A stretch of DNA of 33,671 nt from the NCBI GenBank assembly GCA_947626365.1, contig CANQRW010000037.1, positions 1-33,671 of the forward strand. The letters run 5' to 3'. Numbering within the stretch: the stretch's first letter is position 1; each line of letters begins with the position of its first letter. Made by a program: the position numbers and the translations under genes. Positions 1-9,028 of the stretch are shown here, piece after piece. Under the pieces are notes generated by a model. It did not search any database and was not told where the DNA came from. It was given only the letters and a program-made list of their open reading frames with translations. This DNA is from an uncultured Lachnospiraceae bacterium (lineage in GTDB: Bacteria; Bacillota; Clostridia; Lachnospirales; Lachnospiraceae).

Positions 1-172
1 ACCGCCTCCTTTCCCTTCAGGGGGATATTCCCCGTTTGATTTCGCTTTTTTCGCACGTTTGACCCCGCGCCCGTTCCACAGAAAATCTGCTGTGAAGATT
101 CCGACCGCCCCTCCGGGTCAGCAGAAACCTCCACAGCATAAATCAACACAGCACTGATTCCCATAAAATAAA
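1..172. other. Left-edge region, no supported gene
   Basis: No gene can be supported here. On the minus strand the last bases (about 5-15) read AAAGGAGGCGG, a strong ribosome binding site pointing out of the window. The next phage gene, by position probably the small terminase subunit, should therefore start just left of position 1. A minus-strand frame stays open from an ATG at 164 to the edge, but it has no good ribosome binding site and no recognisable protein. Confidence 0.4.
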
Positions 173-532
173 TTAATGCTTGTGCCACCTGTCGCCACGC
201 TCCGCATGAATCCTTGCATGGCACGGCTGGCACAGTGACACGAGGTTTCCCTCGTCATGAGTGCCGCCCTCTGCCAGCGGCAGCTTGTGGTGTACCTCCT
301 CCACCGGATGCAGCAGCCCTTTCTTATAACACTCCTCACAGAACGGGTGCTTGGCGGCATAACGGTCACGGATACGTTTCCACGCCCTGCCATACCTACG
401 GCGTACAGCCGGGTCACGGTCGTACTTCTCGTAGCGGCGGTTCTCCTGCTTCTCATGCTCCTCACAGAACCTCCCTTCCGTCAGCTTCGGGCATCCGGGG
501 AAGGAACACGGCCTCTTCGGTTTCCTTGGCAT
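173..532 (-). CDS. HNH endonuclease (phage packaging-module type)
   Basis: A 119-residue HNH endonuclease of the small phage type usually found just upstream of the terminase genes, where it is thought to act with terminase in genome cleavage and packaging. The N-terminus has a small zinc-knuckle pattern (C9, C14, C23, H26). The HNH fold follows: C65-x2-C68, the catalytic EVHHKLPLAEGG stretch with H81/H82, N96, C101-x2-C104 and the closing HARIH. The ATG at 532 is preceded by GAGGAGGTGAGAGCA, an excellent ribosome binding site. The open frame continues upstream to 646, but that extension lacks a site and looks unlike a protein. It is the last gene of the minus-strand phage run in the window. 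Confidence 0.9.
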   Translation of the reverse strand: MPRKPKRPCSFPGCPKLTEGRFCEEHEKQENRRYEKYDRDPAVRRRYGRAWKRIRDRYAAKHPFCEECYKKGLLHPVEEVHHKLPLAEGGTHDEGNLVSLCQPCHARIHAERGDRWHKH

Positions 533-613
533 TGCTCTCACCTCCTCATGGCATAAAGAAAGCCCCCGCAGGATAATTCCCACGAAGGCCTTCTGTCTTT
601 TTGCAGTTTTCGA

Positions 614-629
614 TAATATCAGTATACCA
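614..629 (-). promoter_or_regulatory. Candidate extended -10 promoter before the HNH gene
   Basis: On the minus strand TGGTATACT (TATACT at 626-621, TGG just upstream) forms an extended -10 element about 80 bases before the HNH start. No good -35 is present, which is acceptable for an extended -10. It would let the packaging module be transcribed separately from the replication genes, possibly as a late promoter aided by the ArpU-like regulator. This is inferred from sequence only. Confidence 0.4.
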
Positions 630-657
630 CGCCATATGGCAAACATTTTACACGATA

Positions 658-1119
658 TTACTCATTTGTATCCCCGTCTGGTTTTTGCCCGCCGAACTTT
701 AAGTCTTTACAGACATTCGCAAAGGACCGGTATGTGCCTGCCACCAGTTCCGACCAGTGTTCCAGCTGCCCCGTCATGATCTCCATCTGCCGAAGCAGCT
801 TGTAGATGTGGAAGTCCGGGTCATAGCTGCCCACATTCTCGTTGATGTCCAGGTCGTCAAACATCTTCTGTGTGCTTTCCAATGCCACGGCATTAAAGAC
901 TTCCATGTTCTCAGCCATCGTCCCGATGATCAGCCTCTCCAGTTCCTCCGCCGTGCTGAATTCCTCAAACACCTCGAAATACCGGTACTGGTCGTTGTAC
1001 ACATAGAAAAAATTCGGCCCTTTCCTGCCAATGGCGATGTCGGAATGCCACTCATTAAAATAATCGCTGTATTTTTCTGCCACCGCCATGATCTTCCCGG
1101 CTTCATCCTCTTTAGCCAT
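658..1119 (-). CDS. Phage protein of unknown function
   Basis: A 153-residue acidic, mostly helical soluble protein with no signal peptide or membrane segment. I do not recognise a family. It starts with ATG at 1119 behind AGGAGGTGCAGG. It lies between the ArpU-like late regulator (78 bases upstream) and the HNH endonuclease, so it belongs to the transition between replication and packaging genes. Its middle is aromatic-rich (FFYVYNDQYRYFEVF, about residues 37-51). No catalytic motif is visible. Confidence 0.75.
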   Translation of the reverse strand: MAKEDEAGKIMAVAEKYSDYFNEWHSDIAIGRKGPNFFYVYNDQYRYFEVFEEFSTAEELERLIIGTMAENMEVFNAVALESTQKMFDDLDINENVGSYDPDFHIYKLLRQMEIMTGQLEHWSELVAGTYRSFANVCKDLKFGGQKPDGDTNE

Positions 1120-1196
1120 CCTGCACCTCCTCTCCTGCTGGTATGGTGCATATTACCGTCAACGGAAAAATATATCCACTCATATTTTCATGGATT

Positions 1197-1658
1197 TCAG
1201 CTTTTCCCAAAAAGCAGGATGGTAAGGTGGTGCAGCGCACGGTTCTTTTTGTTATAGGCGGAACTCTGCTCGATGCGGAAATGGTCGGCAATTTTATAAA
1301 TAATGCTGCTGCCGTATTCATTGCTGCCGCCATAGAAATTTTCCAGCACATACCGCTCATCCTCAGAAAGCTCCTCCCATGCCGGGAGGAACCACGCCAT
1401 ATATTCCACTGCCTGCCGGTAACGCTCTTTCAGGACATCGATCTCCTCAATGCCCTTTACCATCCTGTCCTCCACGGCATGGGGATTGTGCGTATGCGGC
1501 ATCCCGTCAGACTGCGGGCTGCTGACGCCGCCCATCTTCTCATATGCCGCCTTTATCTCATCATCCGTGTGTTCGATGATGAATTTCATGCTGCTGTAAT
1601 CCTTCAGTGCATCCACGGCCGCCGACCGCTTGTCAAGGTACTTCCAGATAATGCTCAT
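1197..1658 (-). CDS. ArpU/RinA-like phage late transcriptional regulator
   Basis: A 153-residue protein resembling the ArpU/RinA/DUF1492-type regulators that sit just before the packaging genes in Gram-positive phages and switch on late transcription. The C-terminal half reads as a sigma-70 region 4-like helix-turn-helix: LSEDERYVLENFY (about 105-117), then the IADHF and SSAYNKKNRALHHL helices. The N-terminus forms a long helix. The best start is the ATG at 1658, with GGAGG eight bases upstream. A TTG start at 1673 would lie inside that ribosome binding site. The family call rests on the HTH pattern and gene order. Confidence 0.65.
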   Translation of the reverse strand: MSIIWKYLDKRSAAVDALKDYSSMKFIIEHTDDEIKAAYEKMGGVSSPQSDGMPHTHNPHAVEDRMVKGIEEIDVLKERYRQAVEYMAWFLPAWEELSEDERYVLENFYGGSNEYGSSIIYKIADHFRIEQSSAYNKKNRALHHLTILLFGKS

Positions 1659-1767
1659 AAGCCATGCCTCCAATCAAAAATATTTTATTTCCCACGGATT
1701 TTCAAAGATTGTCACTGGTTTTCATTGATTGGCTCAGATTTGCATTTTTGACTGGCGGCATTCCCGC

Positions 1768-3139
1768 TTATATCTTAAGGTCTGCTTTCACCGCATCGAT
1801 CAGTGCGGCCTGCGTGGTGTCCTTCTCGGATAACGCCTTCATGATCCGCTCGTCTATGGTGCCTTTCGTGATGATGTGCTGCACCACCACGGTTTCGGAT
1901 GCCTGCCCCTGCCGCCACAGCCTCGCCACCGTCTGCTGGTATAATTCCAGTGACCAGGTAAGGCCGAACCACACAAGGGTGTTCCCTCCGCTCTGGAGGT
2001 TGAGGCCGTGTCCGGCGGATGCCGGGTGGATCAGCGCCACCGGGATTTCCCCGGCGTTCCATTTCCGGATGCTGCCGTCCGTGTCCAGCCGGGAACATGG
2101 GACTTTCAGTTTGTGAAGCCGTTCCGTGATGCGTTCCAGGTCATGCCGGAACCAGTAAGCCACAAGCACCGGCTTGCCGTTCGCCGCTTCGATGATGTCC
2201 TCCAGTGCGTCCAGCTTCCGCTCATGGATGGCGACTGTCTCCCCGGCATCCGTGTACACCGCGCCGTTCGCCATCTGCGACAGCTTCCCGGAAAGGGATG
2301 CGGCATTGGCGGCTGTGATATCGCCGTCAGGCAACTGCAGGACGAGGTCTTTCTTCAAATCCGCATACCGCGAATCCTCCTTCTCAGAGAGATACACGGT
2401 GTATCTGGAATTTATCAGCTCCGGCATCTGCAGGTGGTCGGTGGACTTCATGGAAATGGTGATGTCGGATATTTTACCGTATATCTGCTTTTCCGCCCCA
2501 GGCAGCGGCTTGTAGGAAAATACCACCTGCCCGTTCTGCTTATCCGGCCGGAAGTAAGAAGTGCGGTACTGCCCGATGAACCTCCCAAGCCGCTCGCCCA
2601 TGTCCAGCAGCCGGAACTCCGCCCACAAGTCCATCAGGCCGTTGCTGGAAGGCGTCCCTGTCAGCCCCACGATGCGCTTCACCTTTGGCCGTACCTTCAT
2701 CAGCGCCCTGAACCGCTTCGTCTGGTGGTTCTTAAAGGAGGACAGCTCATCGACCACCACCATGTCGAAGTCAAACGGTATGCCGCTCTCGGAAATCAGC
2801 CACTGTACGTTCTCACGGTTGATAAGGTAAATGTCTGCCTGCCGCTTTAATGCCGCCAGCCTCTCCGCCGCAGTCCCGACCGCCACGCTGTACTTAATCC
2901 CCTTGAGGTGGTCCCACTTTTCAATCTCTGCCGGCCAACTGTAAGAGGCTACACGGATTGGCGCTACCACAAGCACCCTGTGGATTTCAAAGCTGTCAAA
3001 CATCAGGTCGTTGACTGCCGTCAGCGTTATTCCTGTTTTGCCCTTAACCCAAGCCCATATCCAACAGAACAGCCGCTATCGGATGGCTTTCAATATACTC
3101 GATTGCAAATTTCTGATAACTGTGTGGTACGAACTTCAT
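1768..3139 (-). pseudogene. SNF2-family phage helicase, frameshifted in Walker A
   Basis: A DEAD/SNF2-family phage replication helicase. The true start is the ATG at 3139, which overlaps the TAA of the VRR-NUC gene (TAATG). From there the frame reads the usual N-terminus (VPHSYQKFAIEYIE, then AAVLLDMGLG) and hits TAA exactly where the Walker A Lys-Thr should follow. Relative to the expected GGCTTGGGCAAAACA the sequence carries seven extra bases (TTAAGGG, about 3040-3046 on the plus strand). The downstream frame is otherwise intact: motif II VVVDELSSF, motif III LTGTPSSNG, motif V GHGLNLQSG and motif VI QTVARLWRQGQ. A 411-residue product could start at 3003 but would lack the nucleotide-binding motif I. 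Confidence 0.8.
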
Positions 3140-3423
3140 TAGGCATCACCCCCAATCTCTGATATGATTTTTTCTATCTGCCCCTCGTCATCCAGCACAT
3201 ATACTTTAAATCCAAGCCGCCGGAGAAGCCTGTGCCGTGCCAGCTGCAGGGGGCGGGGCTTTTTCCCAGGAGCCTTGACCTCCACGAATGCCATCCTCCC
3301 ACCAGGGAGAAGTGCCAAACGGTCAGGCACCCCATCAAAACCGGGCGATGCGAACTTGACTGCCAAGCCCCCGGCGGCCTTGACTGCCGTCCTGAACTTC
3401 TGCTCTATGGTTTTCTCTCTCAT
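3139..3423 (-). CDS. VRR-NUC domain nuclease
   Basis: A 94-residue stand-alone VRR-NUC (PD-(D/E)XK superfamily) nuclease, a standard companion of the SNF2 helicase in phage replication operons. The core is visible: GFDGVPDRLALLPGG (about 28-42) carries the catalytic Asp, AFVEVKAPG (about 45-53) the E-x-K pair, and PRPLQLARHRLLRRLGF (about 56-72) the conserved Gln helix. It overlaps both neighbours by a few bases, so it is translationally coupled. It probably acts as a structure-specific nuclease in replication or recombination. Confidence 0.9.
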   Translation of the reverse strand: MREKTIEQKFRTAVKAAGGLAVKFASPGFDGVPDRLALLPGGRMAFVEVKAPGKKPRPLQLARHRLLRRLGFKVYVLDDEGQIEKIISEIGGDA

Positions 3424-3692
3424 ACACTGCTCCTGTCCGCAGGCATTTCATAAGCCTTTACACCCGCTGCAATTTGCCCATAGATTTCTGCCAGGACAGC
3501 CTGTGCCACCTCCGGTTCCTTATAACTGCCAGCTTTCCGCATGGCGGTTCTGAACCTCGTGAGGCCGGGCATCTCCACATAATCTATGGCTGCCACTACC
3601 AGATATGCCCCTTCGTTTTCCTGGCTGATGGCAATCCTGTCGTAATTCTCCGTATTGAGAATTGACTTTCCGTTTTGCTCTTTTATCCACAT
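3420..3692 (-). CDS. Small phage protein of unknown function
   Basis: A 90-residue protein starting MWIKEQNGKSI at 3692, behind AGGAGGAAG. Its beginning looks like the short beta-rich N-termini of small proteins that often accompany phage and mobile-element replication genes. No catalytic motif is visible. It overlaps the VRR-NUC gene by four bases (ATGA) and so belongs to the same operon. Function unknown. Confidence 0.75.
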   Translation of the reverse strand: MWIKEQNGKSILNTENYDRIAISQENEGAYLVVAAIDYVEMPGLTRFRTAMRKAGSYKEPEVAQAVLAEIYGQIAAGVKAYEMPADRSSV

Positions 3693-3826
3693 AACATCTT
3701 CCTCCTTCCTGACTGGTTCTGTGACACTCTCGACACTCGTACCATAAACCTCTCTATATAAGATTTTTTACAAAAAAACTGCCCTAAAGGGGGTTTTATA
3801 CTAAGAATGTCACGACCGTCACACAC
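3693..3826. promoter_or_regulatory. 134-bp gap with short repeats and a possible promoter
   Basis: On the minus strand this gap between the primase gene and the following small gene contains AT-rich TATAAA and TATATA hexamers, a T run after a short CCC-TTTA-GGG stem, and two short direct repeats: GTCAC-GACC-GTCAC near 3810-3823 and GACACTC-TC-GACACTC near 3722-3737. It is the most AT-rich gap in the replication operon. It could hold an internal promoter or a protein-binding site. Confidence 0.35.
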
Positions 3827-6067
3827 TCAAAAATCCTCTGTCTTTTCCGCCAGGCACAGCCCCAGCACGAAACGCCCGTCACGCCTTTTCTCGCGCCGGA
3901 ACCCACGCTGTACCACCGCATTATAAAATTCAGTTGTACTCCTTACAAAATCCCCCACCCTTGCACAGTAGGAACGGTATGCCCTGTAAAACTCCCCTGA
4001 CTTTTCTTCCATCCCGTCCCCGACTTCACAGCAGTCCTCAATGAAATGCGACAGCCAGTCATTGTCCTGCCGGTATTTTGCTATGGCACCCTCCACACAC
4101 TTCGGAAGGGCTATCCTGAAATTATTTTTAATGGCTTTTTCTGCGCCTTCAATAATCCACGCCATAATATAAGGCGAGGCATTTTCTGCAAGATAATCTG
4201 CATAATTTTTTTGGTCGCTGCCCCCTGTTATCTTTGCATTGAAAGGAATAACAATCAGCCGCCGCCAGATGCCGGAATCCATTGCCCCGACTTTCGGCAG
4301 ATGGTTGGTGTACAGCACGAGGGTATGGCTCGGCGTAAAGGAAAACGGGTCTTTATATTTCTTTTCCGCAAAAATCTCATCCGTGGAACAGAGCTGTTTG
4401 ATGATGGACGTGTTCAGGCGCACGCCCTCCTCCAGCTCAGATGCAATAAGCAGCCTTTTCCCCTTCGCCTCGGCAAGCTCCGGCTTCACGTTCCGCTTGC
4501 ACCCGACCGTCAGCGCATCCGCAGACATGTTCCCGCTGTAAGTGCCAAGCACACGGGCTATGGTGTTCCAGAAGGTGGATTTGCCGTTGCTGCCCTCCCC
4601 ATAGGCAATGATCAGCGCCTCCATGTAGACGCGCCCCACCGCCGCCATGCCCACGATCTGCTGCACATAATCAATCAGCTCCTGGTCTTTGCAGAAAATG
4701 GTGTCCAAAGAATCCAGCCACAGACTCTCCCCTTTATCGCCGGGAGCTGCCGCCGTGATCTTCGTGATATAATCCTCCGGGCTGTGGTCACGTTTCCCCT
4801 CCAGACCATCCGGGAGGTAATAGGTGCCGTCCGGCGTGTTCAGCAGGAAGCCGTCTTTGTCAAGGTCGGAAACGCTGATCTCCAGCATCGGCTTTGCCGC
4901 CTGCAGTGCGGAAACCACATACTTCATATCCCGTCGTTTCATCACGAACGCCTTGTATGCCTGGGCGGACATATACGCAAGGTAGGCGTCCATCTGCCCG
5001 GTGCTTATCTTCTTCTCCAGCGATTTCCCGCCGGAGATGATGGCATCCTCCGAAATGCCCGTGTCCATGAGCACCTGTTTCGTCCGGGCGATCTCATCCT
5101 TTGCGTCCGCAAGCTGGAGGTCTAAAAACTCCTCCGCCGCGCCCACTGCCTGCTGCTTGGACTCCACCCAATACTGCCCGCAGAAACGGAGATAATCTGT
5201 AGCCGCCGTATAGCGCAACTCCACGCCGTACTCCCTGGTCAGCACCTTCGCCTGCCCGATGTCGGAGTAATCACCCGGCTTCAGCGATTCCCGCCCGAAC
5301 TCGTCATTGTACGCATCCGGGGCGACATACCCCTCCTGCCCCTGCACCTTCTCCGCAAACCGGCAGGCGCTCTGCCAGATCATGGCAAGCTCCGCTTCTT
5401 CAAGAGGCGGATTGCACTTTGCCGCCTCCTCCATGAAAATCTCATGCGCCTTTTCCGTCGCGCCGTACCGTTTGACAACACGCCCCGCAAAATGGGACAT
5501 GGTGGCGTTCCTCTGCCCCTGCGGTATCTCCCTGCCGCCCTGCGGCTTCACGATGCAGTCAATGGTAATCTCACCCTCGTGCCACAGGATGGAATCCGCC
5601 GGATGCCCGAAGATGAACCGGGCAGAGTCCAGCGCCTTGGCGTCAAAGAACGGGAACTCCTGCTGTATGGCTTTCTTCAGAGCGGCACACGCCTCCCCGT
5701 CCGCGATTGGATCATGCGGGAAGTACACATGAAACCTCGGCCTTGCGGACTTTCCCTCCTTCAGCTTCATGTTGTTCCGGCTCGGCACCACAACAAACGC
5801 CACATCCTTCCCAACCTTCCCTTCCAAATCCTCCGGATGAATCCAGTCTGCCGGATTGTCAGAATGGGAATTGTCGCAGTCCATCACGTCCACATCGCAG
5901 GAGAGGAAGTTATCCCCGCTCCTGCGGCAGCCCTTGAATTCCGCACACACATGGTCGAACGCCACCACCTCCATGCAGTCATCCTCATTGTCAATGACGC
6001 GCCTGTTGGGATAAAGGCTGTTCTTTGCGTTCCCCCTGCAGTTCGCCGTATAAAATGTCATTTTCAT
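3827..6067 (-). CDS. Phage primase-helicase (AEP-like N-terminus, D5/P4-type helicase)
   Basis: A 746-residue replication protein combining primase and helicase. The N-terminal part looks like an archaeo-eukaryotic-type primase: DVDVMDCDNSH (about 58-68) gives the catalytic acidic pair and RPRFHVYF (about 109-116) the conserved His strand. The C-terminal half is a superfamily 3 helicase of the D5/P4 type: Walker A GEGSNGKST (490-498), acidic Walker B region ASELEEG, and the sensor stretch LVLYTNHLPKVG. The start (MKMTFYT, 6067) overlaps the upstream DUF4406 stop by four bases. It should prime and unwind DNA for the family A polymerase encoded 1 kb upstream. Confidence 0.9.
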   Translation of the reverse strand: MKMTFYTANCRGNAKNSLYPNRRVIDNEDDCMEVVAFDHVCAEFKGCRRSGDNFLSCDVDVMDCDNSHSDNPADWIHPEDLEGKVGKDVAFVVVPSRNNMKLKEGKSARPRFHVYFPHDPIADGEACAALKKAIQQEFPFFDAKALDSARFIFGHPADSILWHEGEITIDCIVKPQGGREIPQGQRNATMSHFAGRVVKRYGATEKAHEIFMEEAAKCNPPLEEAELAMIWQSACRFAEKVQGQEGYVAPDAYNDEFGRESLKPGDYSDIGQAKVLTREYGVELRYTAATDYLRFCGQYWVESKQQAVGAAEEFLDLQLADAKDEIARTKQVLMDTGISEDAIISGGKSLEKKISTGQMDAYLAYMSAQAYKAFVMKRRDMKYVVSALQAAKPMLEISVSDLDKDGFLLNTPDGTYYLPDGLEGKRDHSPEDYITKITAAAPGDKGESLWLDSLDTIFCKDQELIDYVQQIVGMAAVGRVYMEALIIAYGEGSNGKSTFWNTIARVLGTYSGNMSADALTVGCKRNVKPELAEAKGKRLLIASELEEGVRLNTSIIKQLCSTDEIFAEKKYKDPFSFTPSHTLVLYTNHLPKVGAMDSGIWRRLIVIPFNAKITGGSDQKNYADYLAENASPYIMAWIIEGAEKAIKNNFRIALPKCVEGAIAKYRQDNDWLSHFIEDCCEVGDGMEEKSGEFYRAYRSYCARVGDFVRSTTEFYNAVVQRGFRREKRRDGRFVLGLCLAEKTEDF

Positions 6068-6495
6068 AATTTGCAGACCTCCTCGCAGTTTTCTGTGAAA
6101 TAGCGTACCGGCATATTCCTCTTTTCCGCCTTCTCAATTTCCGCCGCCATCCCCGTGGATATGGTGCAGCCAAACACCCATAACTGCTCGCATTTCCCCA
6201 AAAGCACCATACCCATAAACATACCGATTGCCCGCTCCGCAGGCTTTCCGTCATCCAGGAACTGCGGAAAGAGCAGGTGCGGGGCAAACGGGATCGCGCC
6301 GTTCTTCACCGCAAACCTGCTGTACCGCCTTGCCTTTTGCGTGTTCCCCTCCGTATCCCCGGCAAACGGGGAGCATATATAGACAATCGGCCGGTATGCC
6401 CGTTTCGCCGCCTTTTCCTCCCTCCTGATCCCCGATAACGCCGCATGGCTCGTCGGGTCGCTGTATCCCTCACTGTTATATCTGCTGATTCCCAT
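6064..6495 (-). CDS. DUF4406-like protein
   Basis: A 143-residue protein with the DUF4406/nucleoside-deoxyribosyltransferase-like pattern: a first strand YICSPFAGD (about 41-49), the helix NTQKARRYSRFA, then a conserved PFAPHLLFPQFLDD loop and a closing VFGCTISTGM strand. Proteins of this fold are common in phage early operons; their substrate is unproven, with nucleotide or nucleotide-sugar metabolism suggested by the fold. The start is the ATG at 6495, with GGAGGT eight bases upstream. It overlaps the preceding cysteine-rich gene by about 20 bases and the primase gene by four. Confidence 0.8.
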   Translation of the reverse strand: MGISRYNSEGYSDPTSHAALSGIRREEKAAKRAYRPIVYICSPFAGDTEGNTQKARRYSRFAVKNGAIPFAPHLLFPQFLDDGKPAERAIGMFMGMVLLGKCEQLWVFGCTISTGMAAEIEKAEKRNMPVRYFTENCEEVCKL

Positions 6496-6667
6496 CGACC
6501 ATACCTCCATTCTGCCTGCGCTGTTCTTCCCAGACCGTGTCCGCAGGCTTGTAAAACGGGCAGTCCCTCCCGCCAAAGTCATTGTCCTTTAAGCAGGTGC
6601 AGACGCCGCCCCTGTTTGCGAAACAGTCGCCGTGTGTCCTGCACCCCTGCATTGCCGCCCTGCTCAT
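6476..6667 (-). CDS. Small cysteine-rich phage protein
   Basis: A 63-residue protein with five cysteines (C9, C15, C23, C25, C36) spaced as in a small zinc-binding or knuckle protein (GCRTHGDC, VCTCLKDNDFGGRDC). Similar short cysteine-rich proteins sit beside the polymerase in clostridial phage operons; their function is unknown. The start ATG at 6667 overlaps the stop of the gene upstream and has GGAGGCGGAAAGGA before it. Confidence 0.75.
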   Translation of the reverse strand: MSRAAMQGCRTHGDCFANRGGVCTCLKDNDFGGRDCPFYKPADTVWEEQRRQNGGMVDGNQQI

Positions 6668-6993
6668 TCCTTTCCGCCTCCTGAAATTAGTTTGATATTC
6701 CCCTCCATCCTTCTGCGGAGGACTTCCGTTTTATTAAACTGCGCCCTCCAGTGCCTCCGCTCCGGGGAATCCGCAGGAAGCCCCTCCGCCTTTTCTGTGT
6801 ACATATCACAAAGAGCCTTGTACCCGTCCGCCATTTCCCGCAGTTCAGAGAGCAGCGCCGCCCTTGCCTCATCAGAGCAGTATGAATTGATGAGCCTTGC
6901 GGCTTTCCTCATCACCGGCATCTTGCAGGGGAAGAACGCCTCCACATTCAGCTCCATGTACCCCGTTCCGTATTCAATCCGCAGCCGTTCCAT
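6664..6993 (-). CDS. Phage protein of unknown function
   Basis: A 109-residue soluble, helix-rich protein (MERLRIEYGTGYM...). The chosen start is the ATG at 6993, with GGGGGTG just upstream; an adjacent ATG at 6996 is equally possible. The frame is open upstream to 7032, but that stretch overlaps the polymerase C-terminus. The C-terminal half is a predicted helical hairpin rich in Arg and Glu. It lies between the polymerase and the cysteine-rich protein with overlapping ends, so it is co-transcribed. Function not recognised. Confidence 0.7.
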   Translation of the reverse strand: MERLRIEYGTGYMELNVEAFFPCKMPVMRKAARLINSYCSDEARAALLSELREMADGYKALCDMYTEKAEGLPADSPERRHWRAQFNKTEVLRRRMEGNIKLISGGGKE

Positions 6994-7007
6994 CATGCAC
7001 CCCCTGC

Positions 7008-8942
7008 CTAATCCTTCTGGTAAAACGAGCATTCATATCCATCCGCGCGGAGCAGCAGCCCCTTTGCCCAGGGCGGCGTCCTGCCCATCTGCTCGCACAC
7101 AGCCTCCACTGACATCCGTTGGTCTGCTTCGATAATGACCTCATCATGTACATGAGCCACAATCGCACAGTTTTTCAATGTCTGCATGGCATAGCACAAG
7201 ATATCACGGGCGGTTGCCTGCACGATGTTTTCCACAAACTTCGGGCCGTAGCTTTCCAGCCGCTCCCATTTCTTCGTTCCGCCCACGCCCATGTAGGTGA
7301 CGGACTCCCCGCCAAACTGGTTCTCTCCGATGCGTGGCTTTACATAGGCAAGCCGCCTCCCGGAGAAAAGCGTGATGAACAGCATCCCGCTTTCATAGCT
7401 GAAACGGATACCGTGTGTTTCTGTTGGCACCCTCTTTTTGATACACTCCTTCACGGCACGGTCGACCGACCACCAGAACTCCGTAATGCCTGGGTTGGAA
7501 TCCCGCCATGCCGACACAAGCGGCTGCAGTTCTTCCTCCGCAAGCCCCATCTCCAAAGCACCCATTGACTTCAAAGCACCGACTGAGCCGCCGTAGCCGA
7601 GGGCCAGTTCCGCTATCTTGCCTTTCTGCCGCAGATGCCCGTTTATGCCGTGCTTTTCCACAGGCACATGGAACATCTGGCTTGCCGAGGCGCAGTAAAT
7701 GTCACCGCCGCCTTCAAACACCTTAAGCCTCCACCGCTCCCCGGCAATCCACGCAATCACTCTCGCCTCAATAGCGGAAAAATCCGCCACGATGAACTTC
7801 CTGCCATCCTGCGGCACAAAAGCCGTGCGGATGAGCTGCGAGAGCGTATCCGGGATATCTTCGTACAATATGGAGAGAGCCTCGAAATCCCCTGCTTTCA
7901 CAAGTTCCCGCGCCTGGGCCAGATCGGGGATATGGTTCTGAGGCAGATTCTGCAACTGTATAATGCGCCCAGAGAACCGGCCGGTCCTATTTGCACCGTA
8001 GAAGGCAAACATCCCATGCGCCCGGCTGTCCGCACACACCGCATTCTCCATTGCCTGGTATTTCTTCACAGAGGATTTGGCAAGCTGCTGCCGGAGCGTC
8101 AGCACTGTTTTCAAAGGCTCCGGCGCATCCTGCAGAAGCCCCGCCACCGCTTTCTTGTCAAGGGAATCTGTCTCCATCCCGTTTTCCGAAAGCCACTGTT
8201 TCATCTGCTGCACGGAGTTTGGGTTCTCCAGTTCCGTCAGTTCCTGCATGGCGGCTGACAGCTCCGACTTGGAACGGCCATCCATGGCGATTGCCTGTGT
8301 GACCATCCCCATATCCACACCGATGCCCCGGTCGTTGATCTCCTGGTCCTGCCAGTATTCCTCCCACACAAAATCCGGAACCGGGAACTTTGAAAGCCTC
8401 TGCTGTATCTGCATCTCCGCCTCCACATCACGGAGGTTGTATGCCTTGAACCGCTCCCACTTCTCCATGTCGTGTTCCGGCAGGTTCCGTGTCCTGCCGC
8501 CATTCACCTTTGTCGGCTTGCATGGGACGCAGAAATACCGGATCAGGTCTTTCCCCTCGGTCAGCTTCTGCTTTTCCAGCCCAAGCACCGCACCCACATT
8601 TTCCAAAGACAGCGGAAGGCCAAGCGTGGCCGACCACACCATGGAGCATTTCCACGATTCCGGCTCCAGCCACTCCCCAAGGTAATTTGACAGGCAGACT
8701 CTTTCGAACATGGCATTGAACGCCCACTTTGTGACGGCCTCATCAGAAAGTGCCTCCAGTATTTCCGTGGGGATTTCCTCCCCCTGGCATAAGTCAACCA
8801 CCCTTACCCCGTCTCCATCTACGCTGTATCCAAAAAGCAGGATTTCAAAATTGGGTGAGGAAGCATATTTATAAACACCGCATTTATACAAATCCACATC
8901 ACTGTATGTCTCAATGTCAATTTCTATAGACTTCAATTCCAC
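7008..8942 (-). CDS. Phage family A DNA polymerase
   Basis: A 644-residue replicative DNA polymerase of the phage pol I (family A) type with an N-terminal 3'-5' exonuclease domain. Exonuclease motifs: DIETYSD (9-15) and YNLRD (168-172). Polymerase motifs: motif A VADFSAIEAR (385-394), motif B around RQKGKIAELALGYGG (438-452) and motif C HVHDEV (597-602). All catalytic acidic residues are present, so it should be active. Length matches clostridial phage polymerases of about 645 residues. It follows the single-strand binding protein gene by about 90 bases. Confidence 0.95.
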   Translation of the reverse strand: MELKSIEIDIETYSDVDLYKCGVYKYASSPNFEILLFGYSVDGDGVRVVDLCQGEEIPTEILEALSDEAVTKWAFNAMFERVCLSNYLGEWLEPESWKCSMVWSATLGLPLSLENVGAVLGLEKQKLTEGKDLIRYFCVPCKPTKVNGGRTRNLPEHDMEKWERFKAYNLRDVEAEMQIQQRLSKFPVPDFVWEEYWQDQEINDRGIGVDMGMVTQAIAMDGRSKSELSAAMQELTELENPNSVQQMKQWLSENGMETDSLDKKAVAGLLQDAPEPLKTVLTLRQQLAKSSVKKYQAMENAVCADSRAHGMFAFYGANRTGRFSGRIIQLQNLPQNHIPDLAQARELVKAGDFEALSILYEDIPDTLSQLIRTAFVPQDGRKFIVADFSAIEARVIAWIAGERWRLKVFEGGGDIYCASASQMFHVPVEKHGINGHLRQKGKIAELALGYGGSVGALKSMGALEMGLAEEELQPLVSAWRDSNPGITEFWWSVDRAVKECIKKRVPTETHGIRFSYESGMLFITLFSGRRLAYVKPRIGENQFGGESVTYMGVGGTKKWERLESYGPKFVENIVQATARDILCYAMQTLKNCAIVAHVHDEVIIEADQRMSVEAVCEQMGRTPPWAKGLLLRADGYECSFYQKD

Positions 8943-9028
8943 CAGCTCCTTTCACCGCCTTAAGGGCGGCAGGGAAAAGGCAGACGCCCATTCCCCGCCA
9001 CCCGGCGGCTGTGCTATTGCTTATCTGG

